A stretch of 64,000 bases of DNA, from contig CAYMDH010000006.1 of NCBI GenBank assembly GCA_964389205.1, positions 1 to 64,000 on the forward strand. Direction: 5' to 3'. Below are positions 28,216-36,935 of the stretch, in pieces (within the stretch, counting starts at the first letter, position 1; the number at the start of each line of letters is the position of its first letter). The notes beneath the pieces are model-generated. The model searched no databases. It saw nothing but the letters and a program-made list of their open reading frames with translations, and was not told where the DNA came from. The DNA is from Leptobacterium sp964389205 (GTDB taxonomy: Bacteria; Bacteroidota; Bacteroidia; Flavobacteriales; Flavobacteriaceae). The position numbers were made by a program, and so were the translations under genes.

Positions 28216-28890
28216 TTATTTCACACTTAGAAGTTCAATCTCAAAATATAATGTCGCATTAGGAGGAATTACTCCGCCAGCACCACGAGCTCCATATCCT
28301 ATGCTAGCTGGAATTTTTAAAATGGCCCGGCTTCCTATTTTCAATTTTGCAACACCTTCATCCCAGCCTTTTATAACACGTCCTTGCCCTAGCGGAAATG
28401 AAAAAGGTTCATCTCTATCAAAAGAGCTGTCAAATTTTTTACCATCTTCTAAAAAACCTGAATAATGTACTACTACTGTTTCTCCTTTTTTTGGAAATAC
28501 ACCTGTTCCTTCTTTTAAAATTTTGATTCCTAAACCTGAATCTGTGTATTCATGACCAAGTTTTCTATTTTCTATATTCCAGTCTTTTAGACTTTCTTGT
28601 ATGAAAAGAATATCAACAGCAGATAATTTTAACTTCTTATTCCCAGCTATTTTTAATAAGTTTTCTAATGTTTCATCTTTATAAAAAGGAACCTCTTTTT
28701 TCTTTTTCTTTTTTGATAATTGCAATACATTTTGCCCATCTTTAAACATTGCGCAATAGCCCTCAAACTTTTCATTTTGATAGCAGAAAGTATTTTCATC
28801 ATTAATACAAGATGTACATTGAGCAGAAACCATTATCGAGAATCCAAAAAACAAAAAGAAACTAAGTGTTATTTTTTTATACATGATCAC
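28216..28890 (-). CDS. Exported FKBP-type peptidyl-prolyl isomerase
   Basis: The 224-residue protein has a signal peptide. Met-3 at 28884 is also a plausible start (MYKKITLSFFLFFGFSIMVSAQ). A Cys-containing N-terminal segment (CTSC, then C at about 36 and 46) and a basic Lys run come next. A C-terminal FKBP domain covers about 118-224 (VVVHYSGFLEDGKKFDSS, VIKGWDEGV, IPASIGYGARG). It probably assists folding of exported proteins in the periplasm. Confidence 0.92.
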   Translation of the reverse strand: MIMYKKITLSFFLFFGFSIMVSAQCTSCINDENTFCYQNEKFEGYCAMFKDGQNVLQLSKKKKKKEVPFYKDETLENLLKIAGNKKLKLSAVDILFIQESLKDWNIENRKLGHEYTDSGLGIKILKEGTGVFPKKGETVVVHYSGFLEDGKKFDSSFDRDEPFSFPLGQGRVIKGWDEGVAKLKIGSRAILKIPASIGYGARGAGGVIPPNATLYFEIELLSVK

Positions 28891-28974
28891 AATTTTTAAA
28901 CAAATATACTGGCTTTCATCTAAAATGAAAATATAAAAATGTATTCTTAATTTATTAGCTTAAATCAACAAGTT

Positions 28975-30210
28975 TTAATTAAAAATAAGTCTAAAATAAA
29001 AAGAAGGTTTCAACAATTCCTTTTTAAGATCTAGGTCATCTAACATAGAAGTTAACAATATCCGGACTGAGCTATTTCTATTAGCTTTTTTAACTAAAAA
29101 ATTAAAAATATGTGGATACCTTAATAATTTTTGAAGCGAATAACTAATACGCAATTCTTTACCCATTCTTCGATAAATTTCTTTGTCATAATGCTTATTA
29201 AAAGCAGCATCAAATTTATTTTTTTCAAATGCTTTTGCTAGATGATTTGCAGCTATTCTACCACTTCTTATAGCATTTCCGATGCCTTCGCCTGTAAAAG
29301 GATCTATAAGGCTCGCAGCATCTCCTAAAAGTAAAAATCTATTGCCTGAAATAGTTTTCTTTTTTGAGCCCATAGGAAGCCCATATCCTCGAATTGTCTC
29401 TAACGGTTTTGCATTTTTAAACCGATGTTTTATGGCAGGATGATTTTGAACAATATCAGTGAGTTTTTCTTTTAAATTTATTTTATGCTCACTCACCTCA
29501 CTAGAAAGCATTCCTAACCCTACATTCGCGTGATTATTTGGTAAAGGAAAAATCCAAAAATATCCTGGGAGTACTTCTTTGTAAAAATGCAATTCAATAT
29601 GACTGTTTGGATGAAAACCAGTTACATTTTCAAAATACTGCCTTAAACCTGCGCAATGATGATTCTTTTCAAGTTTATTATCTGTAAGTTGTTTGTTTAA
29701 TATAGAATTTGCACCATCTGCTCCAATAGCTATTTGAGCTTTAAAAACACCTTTATTCGTTTTTAAAACAATATCATTTTTAGTACTTTTTACTTCTTCA
29801 ACAACATGATTTAAAAAAATACTAATTTCGGGAATATCTTTTATCTGAGTAAAAAAGAAGTGATCAAAATCACTGCGTTTTGCCACAAAACTTTCGGAGT
29901 TTTTATGATTTGAATTCTCAAAACTTATGTCTAAACATTTTAGGTTGGGAGCAAAAAAACGAACTCCATGAGTTTCTTTTTTATTTGCAAATTGTTCAAA
30001 TTGTTTCGCAAGTTTCATATCCATTTTATAAAACTGATTCATCACATCTGCACTAAGTGCATCTCCACAAATTTTATCACGAGGAAAAGCACTTTTCTCT
30101 AGAAGAGCTATTTTCAATCCCTTTTTAGCCAATTCATATGCACACGAACAACCTGATGGACCTGCTCCAACAATTACGATGTCATAATTCTTAACCTCCA
30201 TGAATTGCAA
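28975..30210 (-). CDS. FAD-dependent oxidoreductase, geranylgeranyl reductase family
   Basis: The 411-residue flavoprotein has the Rossmann dinucleotide motif VIVGAGPSGCSCAYELA (about 12-28), DKICGDALS, and the second FAD motif LLGDAASLIDPFTGEGIG near 290-310, as in the geranylgeranyl reductase/halogenase-like group. Substrate is uncertain: an isoprenoid, a quinone side chain or a lipid is possible. The start could also be Met-4. It follows the M1 peptidase gene by 30 bases on the same strand. Confidence 0.88.
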   Translation of the reverse strand: MQFMEVKNYDIVIVGAGPSGCSCAYELAKKGLKIALLEKSAFPRDKICGDALSADVMNQFYKMDMKLAKQFEQFANKKETHGVRFFAPNLKCLDISFENSNHKNSESFVAKRSDFDHFFFTQIKDIPEISIFLNHVVEEVKSTKNDIVLKTNKGVFKAQIAIGADGANSILNKQLTDNKLEKNHHCAGLRQYFENVTGFHPNSHIELHFYKEVLPGYFWIFPLPNNHANVGLGMLSSEVSEHKINLKEKLTDIVQNHPAIKHRFKNAKPLETIRGYGLPMGSKKKTISGNRFLLLGDAASLIDPFTGEGIGNAIRSGRIAANHLAKAFEKNKFDAAFNKHYDKEIYRRMGKELRISYSLQKLLRYPHIFNFLVKKANRNSSVRILLTSMLDDLDLKKELLKPSFYFRLIFN

Positions 30211-30240
30211 AACTTAAAAAGATTTATTAAAAAGAAAATC

Positions 30241-31854
30241 TTAGCTTTCTTTTAAAAATAGTAATTCATAAAGTAGCCAAACATCAGGATCAACTTGTAT
30301 TGAAACAATGTTTTTGGTACTCGGTATTTTTATTTCTTGCTTTTTTTCTGAAACTTGAATAGTTTCTAAAGAAGTACTCCCATCTTCGTAAATAACTTTT
30401 AAGTCTAAAGGAAAATTATATACAGTATTTTTCTGCTTTTGATCAATGCTCACTTTTAAAACATTTTGTTTATGACTCCAACTAATTCCTAATTGAGGAT
30501 GTCCTGCTTTATATAGCCATTGATCAAAAAAATCAGAAAGATTTTTATCTGAAATATTTTCCATGATTTCTTGCAGATCTTCTGATATAGCATTGCTGTA
30601 TTTATATTGTGCATAGTATGTTTTAATTCCTTTCCAAAATAGCTGATCCCCCAATTCTCTTCGTAACATATGTAATACCCAACCTCCTTTTTCATATGAA
30701 TTAGGATTGAGAAGCTTCATATAATTTTCTACAGTTGTATTAACGACAGGAACTTCAATTCGCTTTGCGTAATTGATAATTTTTTGACGTTGTTCTTTAA
30801 CACGTTTTACCAATACATCTCGCCCGTATTTATGTTCAAAATAAAGGTTAGTAAAATAAGTAGCAAAACCTTCACTCAACCAGATATGATGCCAGTCCAA
30901 TTCTGAAGCCGAATTTCCAAACCATTGATGAGCAACCTCATGAGCAATTAATGCCTCACTACTTCCCGTACCTGTAACACTTCCTTCAGCATAAAAAATA
31001 TTGCCAGCATTTTCCATACCTCCAAAACGTGTTTTAGATTGTACATTCGCCAACTTTTTAAATGGGTATGGCCCTATATGATTGATAAAATAATCCATAA
31101 TAGGTGTTGCCAAACTATAATCACTAAAACCGTTATCTCTATCTTGAGGATATACCCAAGATGATATCGGGATACCATAAATAAGATCTTGGCTTTCTAC
31201 CGCAAAACGCGCTGCTCCAATAACCATTACTTTTGGAGGTATTGGATTGGTCATTCTCCAATGCGTTAATGTTTGATTGTCTGAAATATTGGTTTCCTCT
31301 ACTTTTTCTCCATTTCCTATTGTTTGATAATGAGATGGTGCTATAATAATCCAATCTACAGTAGCTTTATCTGATGGGTGATCTACAACCGGCAGCCAAT
31401 TTTTACCTCGATCTGGCCAATTATCTCCAAAAAAAGTACGCTCATTATATTTGTTTTTAGATATAATTAAACCGTCTGCAGGAATTCCTTTATAAACTAT
31501 TTTATACGTTCTAATTTCATTAGGCTTTGTGACAGCTATATTAAAAACAAGGCGATCTTTAGCATGCTTATATGATATCTCTTTTTCATTCTCTGAAACA
31601 AAAGAAACATCCATTCCTTTTTCACTTTCTAGTTTCTTTACTAGGTCTAGTGAAAAACTAGTTGTTGCTTTTTTAAATTTCACTTTAATTTTAGCTTCTC
31701 CCTCTATATAATCACTAGTATCTGTTAATTTCAACTCAAACCTATAGTTAATAATATCTATTGTCTCAAAACGTTCTTGGTGTTTTTGAGCCTGCGTATT
31801 AATAGCAAAAACCAAAAAGAATATGAAGTGAATATATTTAAATAAAGTTCTCAT
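30241..31854 (-). CDS. M1 family zinc metallopeptidase, exported
   Basis: The 537-residue aminopeptidase-type enzyme has a signal peptide (1-22, INTQAQ), a GGMEN substrate-binding motif at 278-282 and the zinc site H305-E-V-A-H309 with E328 (HExxH-x18-E). It removes N-terminal residues from peptides, probably in the periplasm or on the cell surface. It is shorter than classic four-domain M1 enzymes because it lacks the large C-terminal helical domain. No T9SS sorting domain is seen. Confidence 0.93.
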   Translation of the reverse strand: MRTLFKYIHFIFFLVFAINTQAQKHQERFETIDIINYRFELKLTDTSDYIEGEAKIKVKFKKATTSFSLDLVKKLESEKGMDVSFVSENEKEISYKHAKDRLVFNIAVTKPNEIRTYKIVYKGIPADGLIISKNKYNERTFFGDNWPDRGKNWLPVVDHPSDKATVDWIIIAPSHYQTIGNGEKVEETNISDNQTLTHWRMTNPIPPKVMVIGAARFAVESQDLIYGIPISSWVYPQDRDNGFSDYSLATPIMDYFINHIGPYPFKKLANVQSKTRFGGMENAGNIFYAEGSVTGTGSSEALIAHEVAHQWFGNSASELDWHHIWLSEGFATYFTNLYFEHKYGRDVLVKRVKEQRQKIINYAKRIEVPVVNTTVENYMKLLNPNSYEKGGWVLHMLRRELGDQLFWKGIKTYYAQYKYSNAISEDLQEIMENISDKNLSDFFDQWLYKAGHPQLGISWSHKQNVLKVSIDQKQKNTVYNFPLDLKVIYEDGSTSLETIQVSEKKQEIKIPSTKNIVSIQVDPDVWLLYELLFLKES

Positions 31855-31930
31855 AATCTACTTATAACTTTTTATATTTTAAATTTTTCTAAACCCAAAT
31901 CTAAAAGTACATTACCTCTTACGATACTCT

Positions 31931-32815
31931 CTAATTAAATCGAAAGCGATTGGAATAAAAATCTGCTTCTCTTTCAAAGAAATTATCAAATGCACTCTCT
32001 CCATTAATATCTTCAATTCCAAACAAAGCATTGATAATAATAAAATTAAAATCGGTATGAAATATTTTATTATACGTTTTTAAAAACCCAGATTCTGTTT
32101 TTGAAAACAGATCATCTAATGGCTTATCTAAATAAGAATTGACAAAAGAAAAGCTTTCATATTGATAGGTATGAATGATTTCATGCGCCAATGCATCATC
32201 ACCATCTTGATTGTCTAATATTAAAATAGAATTAGCAAACAATGGGACTTGCCCAGTGACGCGACCATCTCTTATGCTATTAGAACTAATAAAATCTGAG
32301 GTGAAGACAAAAGTTCCTGTTTGCAGGCTACGCTCTAAATCAAACTTTCCTTTTGTCGCTGTTGCTATAGTACCTGCAAGAGCAAAAGGCATAACTCTGT
32401 ATTTTATTTTAAATTTTTCCTTGGTATAGAATTCTATTCTATTAAAACCTATATTTATATGCCATCGTTCCCAAAAATTAATATTGGAAACTGCATTTTC
32501 TGTAATAGAAGTGCCAGCTGCATTTAAAATTTTAGATGGCCATACATAAATAAAATCGTCTTCTTCAAAAAAAGTTCGCACCAATCGCTTACTTTCAAAT
32601 ACTAAGTATCCGCCTAGTGCTCCTTGATAAAAACCTTTTAAAAAGGTTTTGCCAAGTTTTTCATTTGGCTTTTTATTGATAACAGCTCCTACACCACTAA
32701 AAAAACTATGAATACCTACATTGTAAAATAATGCTTGTGAATCATTTTGCTGAGCAGATGATGTATTAAAAAAAGAGAAGACAATTAATACGAGTATTAT
32801 TTTTTTCAAAAGCAA
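31931..32815 (-). CDS. Hypothetical exported protein with an HExxH motif
   Basis: The 294-residue protein has a signal peptide (about 1-21, SSAQ). The middle contains several Gly-rich and amphipathic segments. H211-E-I-I-H215 (ALAHEIIHTYQYE) is a zinc-peptidase-like signature, and a Glu further on (READFYSNRFRFN) could be a third ligand. The family is not one I recognise, so both membrane-associated protease and non-catalytic roles are open. Confidence 0.7.
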   Translation of the reverse strand: MLLKKIILVLIVFSFFNTSSAQQNDSQALFYNVGIHSFFSGVGAVINKKPNEKLGKTFLKGFYQGALGGYLVFESKRLVRTFFEEDDFIYVWPSKILNAAGTSITENAVSNINFWERWHINIGFNRIEFYTKEKFKIKYRVMPFALAGTIATATKGKFDLERSLQTGTFVFTSDFISSNSIRDGRVTGQVPLFANSILILDNQDGDDALAHEIIHTYQYESFSFVNSYLDKPLDDLFSKTESGFLKTYNKIFHTDFNFIIINALFGIEDINGESAFDNFFEREADFYSNRFRFN

Positions 32816-32882
32816 CTTATTAAATCAAAGCGATGACAATTTAACAAAATAAAAAAGTTTTTTGACATTTAATCTGCTCTTT

Positions 32883-33119
32883 TCAGTTTGTAGTGATATT
32901 TTTTCGATTTAAAAAATACCCTCTAAGCATTAAAAGAAAATTTATAAAATGCATAATAGCAAGAAACCAAAGAGAAGTAAACAAACAAACTACTGTTGCC
33001 AAAATTTGGCCTACTGCCATGATACTAAAACCTTTAAGATTCTTACGGTTCATTAACTCAAAAGCTATTAAAATAAGTATTGCCGAGCTAATTTCTATAA
33101 TGGTTTTATAGGCTTCCAT
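32883..33119 (-). CDS. Small membrane protein, 78 residues
   Basis: Three hydrophobic segments (about 8-22, 31-47, 50-68) are separated by short basic loops (MNRKNLKG, RGYFLNRKN). There is no motif I can assign. It stands alone between the HExxH protein and the WYL regulator on the same strand. Confidence 0.6.
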   Translation of the reverse strand: MEAYKTIIEISSAILILIAFELMNRKNLKGFSIMAVGQILATVVCLFTSLWFLAIMHFINFLLMLRGYFLNRKNITTN

Positions 33120-33185
33120 ATATTGTAAGTTTAGAGCTCAAATATAGGTTTTACAACATAACACCATCTATTTTAATCTAAAAAC

Positions 33186-33880
33186 TTATTTAATATCATT
33201 AAATGGACAAGATGCAAAATAAGCTTGAATGTTAAATTTTCTATCATCAAATTTTTCTTGCAAAATCTTAAAAGATTTGATCCTATCTATACGAAAAGCT
33301 CTGTAGTCATTTCGCAAATGACACCAGGCAATTAAAATCCATTTATGTACTGCAGAATACATCGCACACGGTTCAATTTTCCTAAAAGATATAGTAGTTT
33401 CGTTTATTTTTTGATATTCAATTTCAATAAAATTAAAGTTGGTAATCGCTAGTTGTATTTCAGGTAAGGTATCACTAGAAAATTCTTCATATTCCCAATT
33501 TACTACATAAATCTTATCATTGAGGAGTTCACTTTTTTCTTGAATAGTGCTTTTAAAAACTGATTTAATTTTTGTCAAAGCGTCATTAAAATCGTTTACA
33601 AAAGAAGTGTCTTTAGATTGATTTATTATATGTTGTGCTGTAATTAATGCATTTGCTTGTTTCTCTGTAAATTGAACGGGGGCAACAGTATAATGATCCA
33701 TTAAACTATACCCTCTTCCTTCTATAGCATATACTGGAATTCCTGCCTCTTCTAGTTTTTTAATATCCCGAATATTGTTCTAATACTAACATCGTATTTT
33801 TCTGCTAGTTCTGTAGCAGTTAATAGTCGTTTTGATTTTAACAACGTAAGAATGGATATAAGTCTAGATAATTGTGCCAT
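33186..33880 (-). pseudogene. WYL-domain HTH transcriptional regulator (YafY-like), frameshifted
   Basis: An ATG at 33880 starts a helix-turn-helix segment (MAQLSRLISILTLLKSKRLL, then TATELAEKYDVSIRTIF). The frame then stops after ILKN. Adding one T in the ATATTCGGG stretch (about 33770-33775) restores RDIKKLEEAGIPVYAIEGRGY and joins the open frame at 33186-33701, which carries the WYL domain. The full span is 695 bases, one short of a multiple of three. Such regulators act as ligand-responsive repressors or activators. The VOC gene lies 42 bases upstream on the same strand, a common pairing. The break is either a real loss or a sequencing error. Confidence 0.85.
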
Positions 33881-33922
33881 AAAAAACAAAGATAGCAAAC
33901 CCCTTGGGATTCGCTATTAAAA

Positions 33923-34300
33923 CTAATTTATTGAATGTAAAGCAACTCTATTTCCTTCGGTATCTATAAACTGAGCAATAAAACCATCTTTACCTATTTC
34001 TGTTTTTTGCATGACTACTTCTCCTCCTGCGTCTACTACTTTACTTAGTGCATTATTAAGATTATCACCTCCGTTTAAATAAACTGTAGAACCTTCTATA
34101 GAAGGGATTAGTCCTTCCATTTCTACTATTGCACCGCCTACTGCATTATTTTCTATATCATATGGAAAAACTCCATATTTCATATTTTTTTCAGGCATGT
34201 GATGATCTGTAATTCCTAATTGTAGGATTTCAGAATAGAATTTTTTAGCTCTTTCATAATCTTTTGCTGGAATCTCAAACCAGTTAATTGCATTTTTCAT
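33923..34300 (-). CDS. VOC family (glyoxalase/bleomycin-resistance-like) protein
   Basis: The 125-residue protein shows the VOC fold pattern: WFEIPAKDYERAKKFYSEIL at the start, a middle VYLNGGDNLNNALSKVVDAGG, and an end IAQFIDTEGNRVALHS with the usual metal-side Glu. Members bind small ligands or act as dioxygenases and isomerases; the role here is unknown. It is the first gene of a two-gene unit with the broken WYL regulator. Confidence 0.88.
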   Translation of the reverse strand: MKNAINWFEIPAKDYERAKKFYSEILQLGITDHHMPEKNMKYGVFPYDIENNAVGGAIVEMEGLIPSIEGSTVYLNGGDNLNNALSKVVDAGGEVVMQKTEIGKDGFIAQFIDTEGNRVALHSIN

Positions 34301-34573
34301 CTATGTTGTATTTAAATTAATATACTACAAATGTATTTGAGCTTATGACAGATGATGTCAAGGGTGAAAAATAAATTATTAAGTAAATTCAATATATGAG
34401 GCACTTATTTAAAATTTATCTTGCCCTTGCACACTTATAAAAAGTAATCCAAACAAAATACTAGTGTCCCATTTCATTTAATTGATATTTTAAACTAAAA
34501 ACAATTTCTTTATTTATTTATAAAAAAATTAGCTTTTTTTGCAAGAAAAATCATACTTTTTAATAAAAGTATA

Positions 34574-34765
34574 ATTAAAAAGAATAAAATAAAATTATCC
34601 CTAAAAAAGCAAAAAGTATCTAATCTCCAGAGCAATACAATTAAAGGAGGAATAACATCACTTTGCAATTCTTTATTTGTAGAATGTGAATGGTCTGAAG
34701 GAAGTGATGATGTAACAAATATATCTGTTACCAACGGAGATGGAGGTTTAAAGCCACCTCGCTAA
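34574..34765 (+). CDS. Precursor peptide 4 with no ATG (possible ATT start)
   Basis: Reading from the ATT at 34574 gives (I/M)KKNKIKLSLKKQKVSNLQ, then SNTIKGG, the same leader as peptides 1-3 with Gly-Gly at 25-26. A 37-residue core follows with two cysteines, ending LKPPR. No ATG, GTG or TTG exists in frame upstream before 34500. ATT at the expected first codon is either a rare start (as known for infC) or a lost ATG. A strong terminator follows 18 bases after the stop, as for the other precursor genes, which supports a gene-like unit. It could be an inactive remnant. Confidence 0.6.
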   Translation: MKKNKIKLSLKKQKVSNLQSNTIKGGITSLCNSLFVECEWSEGSDDVTNISVTNGDGGLKPPR

Positions 34766-34783
34766 AAACAATAAATAAATAAA

Positions 34784-34811
34784 AAAAGCTCTTCAAAAAT
34801 GAAGAGCTTTT
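34784..34811. terminator. Bidirectional terminator between precursor 4 and tRNA-Leu
   Basis: AAAAGCTCTTC (34784-34794) pairs with GAAGAGCTTTT (34801-34811). T residues flank both sides, so it can end the plus-strand peptide transcript and the minus-strand tRNA. Confidence 0.85.
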
Positions 34812-34812
34812 G

Positions 34813-34894
34813 TACAGGCGGAGAGACTCGAACTCTCACACCTCGCGGCACTAGATCCTAAGTCTAGCGTGTCTACCAATTCCACCACGCCTGC
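34813..34894 (-). tRNA. tRNA-Leu (UAG anticodon)
   Basis: On the minus strand the acceptor stem is GCAGGCG with CGCCTGT (one G-U pair). The anticodon stem CTAGA/TCTAG encloses the loop CTTAGGA (anticodon TAG), the variable arm is of class II type and the T-loop is GTTCGAG. Length is 82 bases without an encoded CCA. Confidence 0.95.
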
Positions 34895-35002
34895 ATATTT
34901 TGTGAATTGTGGGTGCAAATATAAACAATCATTTCAAAATACAAATGAACTGTTCATTAAAAAGTTCTTTTTTGTAATTTTATAGCATACAAATAAAATT
35001 AC

Positions 35003-36391
35003 ATGAAAAATATACCTTCTTACGTTCAGGAACACAAAGAACGTTTTATCAATGAGCTTATTGAACTTTTAAAAATACCTTCTATTAGTGCGGATCCTGC
35101 TTTTTCGCAAGATGTATTAAATACAGGAAACGCCATAAAAGAAGCACTTGAAAAAGCAGGTTGTGATCAAGTGGAAATATGTGATACTCCTGGTTATCCT
35201 ATTATTTATGGAGAAAAAATAATTGACTCTAATCTACCTACAGTATTAGTTTATGGACATTATGATGTACAACCTCCAGACCCTCTAGATTTATGGGAAA
35301 GTGGGCCTTTTGAGCCTATTATCAAAGAAACTGAATTACACCCAGAAGGTGCTATTTTTGCAAGAGGGGCTTGTGACGATAAAGGACAAATGTATATGCA
35401 TGTTAAGGCTCTAGAGTTTATGGTTTCAACAAATCAACTGCCTTGTAATGTTAAGTTTATGATTGAAGGAGAAGAAGAGGTTGGTTCAGAGAGTTTAAGT
35501 TGGTTTGTAGAACGCAATCAAGAAAAACTGGCAAATGATGTTATTCTTATCTCAGACACCGGTATGATAAGCAATACACAACCTTCTATTACTACTGGTT
35601 TAAGAGGTCTAAGCTATGTAGAAGTTGAAGTTACCGGGCCCAATAGAGATCTACATTCTGGTTTATATGGTGGAGCTGTAGCCAACCCTATCAATATCTT
35701 GACAAAAATGATTGCTTCACTTCATGATGAAAACAATCATATCACTATTCCTGATTTTTATGATAAAGTAGAAGAACTTAGTAAGGATGAACGTGCAGAA
35801 ATGGCAAAAGCACCATTTTCATTAGACGACTATAAAAATGCATTGGCCATAGAAGAAGTTTATGGTGAAAAAGGATATACAACCAATGAAAGAAACTCTA
35901 TACGACCTACCTTAGATGTTAATGGAATATGGGGAGGCTATACAGGTGAAGGCGCGAAAACAGTTATTGCCAGTAAAGCATTTGCAAAAATTTCTATGCG
36001 TTTGGTTCCAAATCAAGATTGGAAAGAAATCACTACGCTGTTTACTAAACATTTTGAAAGCCTTGCGCCAAAAAGTGTTACTGTAAAAGTAACACCTCAT
36101 CATGGAGGGCAGGGATATGTAACTCCTATAGATAGTATAGGTTACAAAGCAGCTTCTAAGGCATATGAAGCTACTTTTGGAGTAACACCAATACCACAAC
36201 GCAGTGGAGGGAGTATTCCTATAGTATCTTTATTTGAAAAAGAACTAAAAAGTAAAACTATTTTAATGGGGTTTGGATTAGACAGTGATGCGATACATTC
36301 TCCTAATGAGCATTTTGGAATTTTTAATTACTTAAAAGGAATTGAAACGATCCCATTATTCTTTAAATATTTTACTAAATTAAAAAAATAA
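35003..36391 (+). CDS. M20 family dipeptidase
   Basis: The 462-residue metallopeptidase has the first zinc motif YGHYDVQPP (His86, Asp88), RGACDDKGQ with the bridging aspartate, EGEEEVGSE with catalytic and zinc glutamates, and late residues near DAIHSPNEHF. The length and the insert with NSIRPTLDVNGIWGGYTGEG fit the CNDP/dipeptidase group. There is no signal peptide, so it probably cleaves dipeptides in the cytoplasm. A terminator follows. Confidence 0.94.
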   Translation: MKNIPSYVQEHKERFINELIELLKIPSISADPAFSQDVLNTGNAIKEALEKAGCDQVEICDTPGYPIIYGEKIIDSNLPTVLVYGHYDVQPPDPLDLWESGPFEPIIKETELHPEGAIFARGACDDKGQMYMHVKALEFMVSTNQLPCNVKFMIEGEEEVGSESLSWFVERNQEKLANDVILISDTGMISNTQPSITTGLRGLSYVEVEVTGPNRDLHSGLYGGAVANPINILTKMIASLHDENNHITIPDFYDKVEELSKDERAEMAKAPFSLDDYKNALAIEEVYGEKGYTTNERNSIRPTLDVNGIWGGYTGEGAKTVIASKAFAKISMRLVPNQDWKEITTLFTKHFESLAPKSVTVKVTPHHGGQGYVTPIDSIGYKAASKAYEATFGVTPIPQRSGGSIPIVSLFEKELKSKTILMGFGLDSDAIHSPNEHFGIFNYLKGIETIPLFFKYFTKLKK

Positions 36392-36411
36392 GATAATTCT
36401 TTATCGATATA

Positions 36412-36441
36412 AACACCTGATTTTATTAGGTGTGTTTTTTA
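36412..36441 (+). terminator. Terminator of the M20 dipeptidase gene
   Basis: ACACCT (36413-36418) pairs with AGGTGT (36428-36433), followed by six T residues. Confidence 0.75.
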
Positions 36442-36519
36442 TTTCCTTAAGCATTATGGTAAGATTTTTAAAGAATCAACACATCAATATGACTAATAAT
36501 TCTTTAAAAATTTAATATT

Positions 36520-36753
36520 ATGAAAAAAAAGAAAATCAAAAATCTTACTCTTAACAAAAAATCAATTTCAAAATTAAATTCCAATGGTGTAAATGGTGGA
36601 AATAACTCATGTGGAGTTTGTGAAGAATCAGTAGGGCCTTGTGAAGGAACTAACCTTTGTCCTTCAGTAGGTTGTACCGAACTTGAACGAGACTGTATTG
36701 GTGGGGTAGATTATACAATGTTTGTTTTTCATTGCCTTCAAAACAATCTATAA
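36520..36753 (+). CDS. Double-glycine leader precursor peptide 3 (seven-Cys core)
   Basis: The 77-residue peptide starts MKKKKIKNLTLNKKSISKLN, the standard leader of the set, with Gly-Gly at 26-27. The 50-residue core has seven cysteines spaced at 3-8 residues in its first part (NSCGVCEESVGPCEGTNLC) and a hydrophobic C-terminal end. Cys-rich cores could form thioether rings, disulfides or bind metal. It stands alone with its own terminator and no adjacent regulator or modification gene. Confidence 0.8.
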   Translation: MKKKKIKNLTLNKKSISKLNSNGVNGGNNSCGVCEESVGPCEGTNLCPSVGCTELERDCIGGVDYTMFVFHCLQNNL

Positions 36754-36780
36754 GAAGGAATTATTTATTTACTAATAAAG

Positions 36781-36814
36781 CACACGTTCTGAAGTTTCAG
36801 AGCGTGTGTTTCTT
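36781..36814 (+). terminator. Terminator of precursor peptide 3
   Basis: CACACGTTCTGAA pairs with TTTCAGAGCGTGTG (one G-U pair), followed by TTTCTT. Confidence 0.75.
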
Positions 36815-36852
36815 ATTAACAATAGCACTAACTCTGTTTATTATATTTTTTA

Positions 36853-36918
36853 CTCTACAAATGTCGAGCATATTATTTTTTACTCTATATTTGTAGAGTT
36901 AATTCGATATTTGTAGAA
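36853..36918. promoter_or_regulatory. Three phased BlaI/MecI-type operator dyads
   Basis: Three 16-bp dyads precede the exbD-blaI-blaR1-like operon: CTCTACAAATGTCGAG (36853-36868), CTCTATATTTGTAGAG (36883-36898) and TTCGATATTTGTAGAA (36903-36918). Their centres are 30 and 20 bp apart, so they lie on the same DNA face. The half-site TACA/TGTA is the core of known BlaI/MecI operators. The start codon of exbD is 18 bases after the last dyad, so bound repressor would cover the promoter. The BlaI-like protein encoded in the operon is the likely binder, giving autoregulation. Confidence 0.75.
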
Positions 36919-36935
36919 TTTAAAAAATTATTGCT

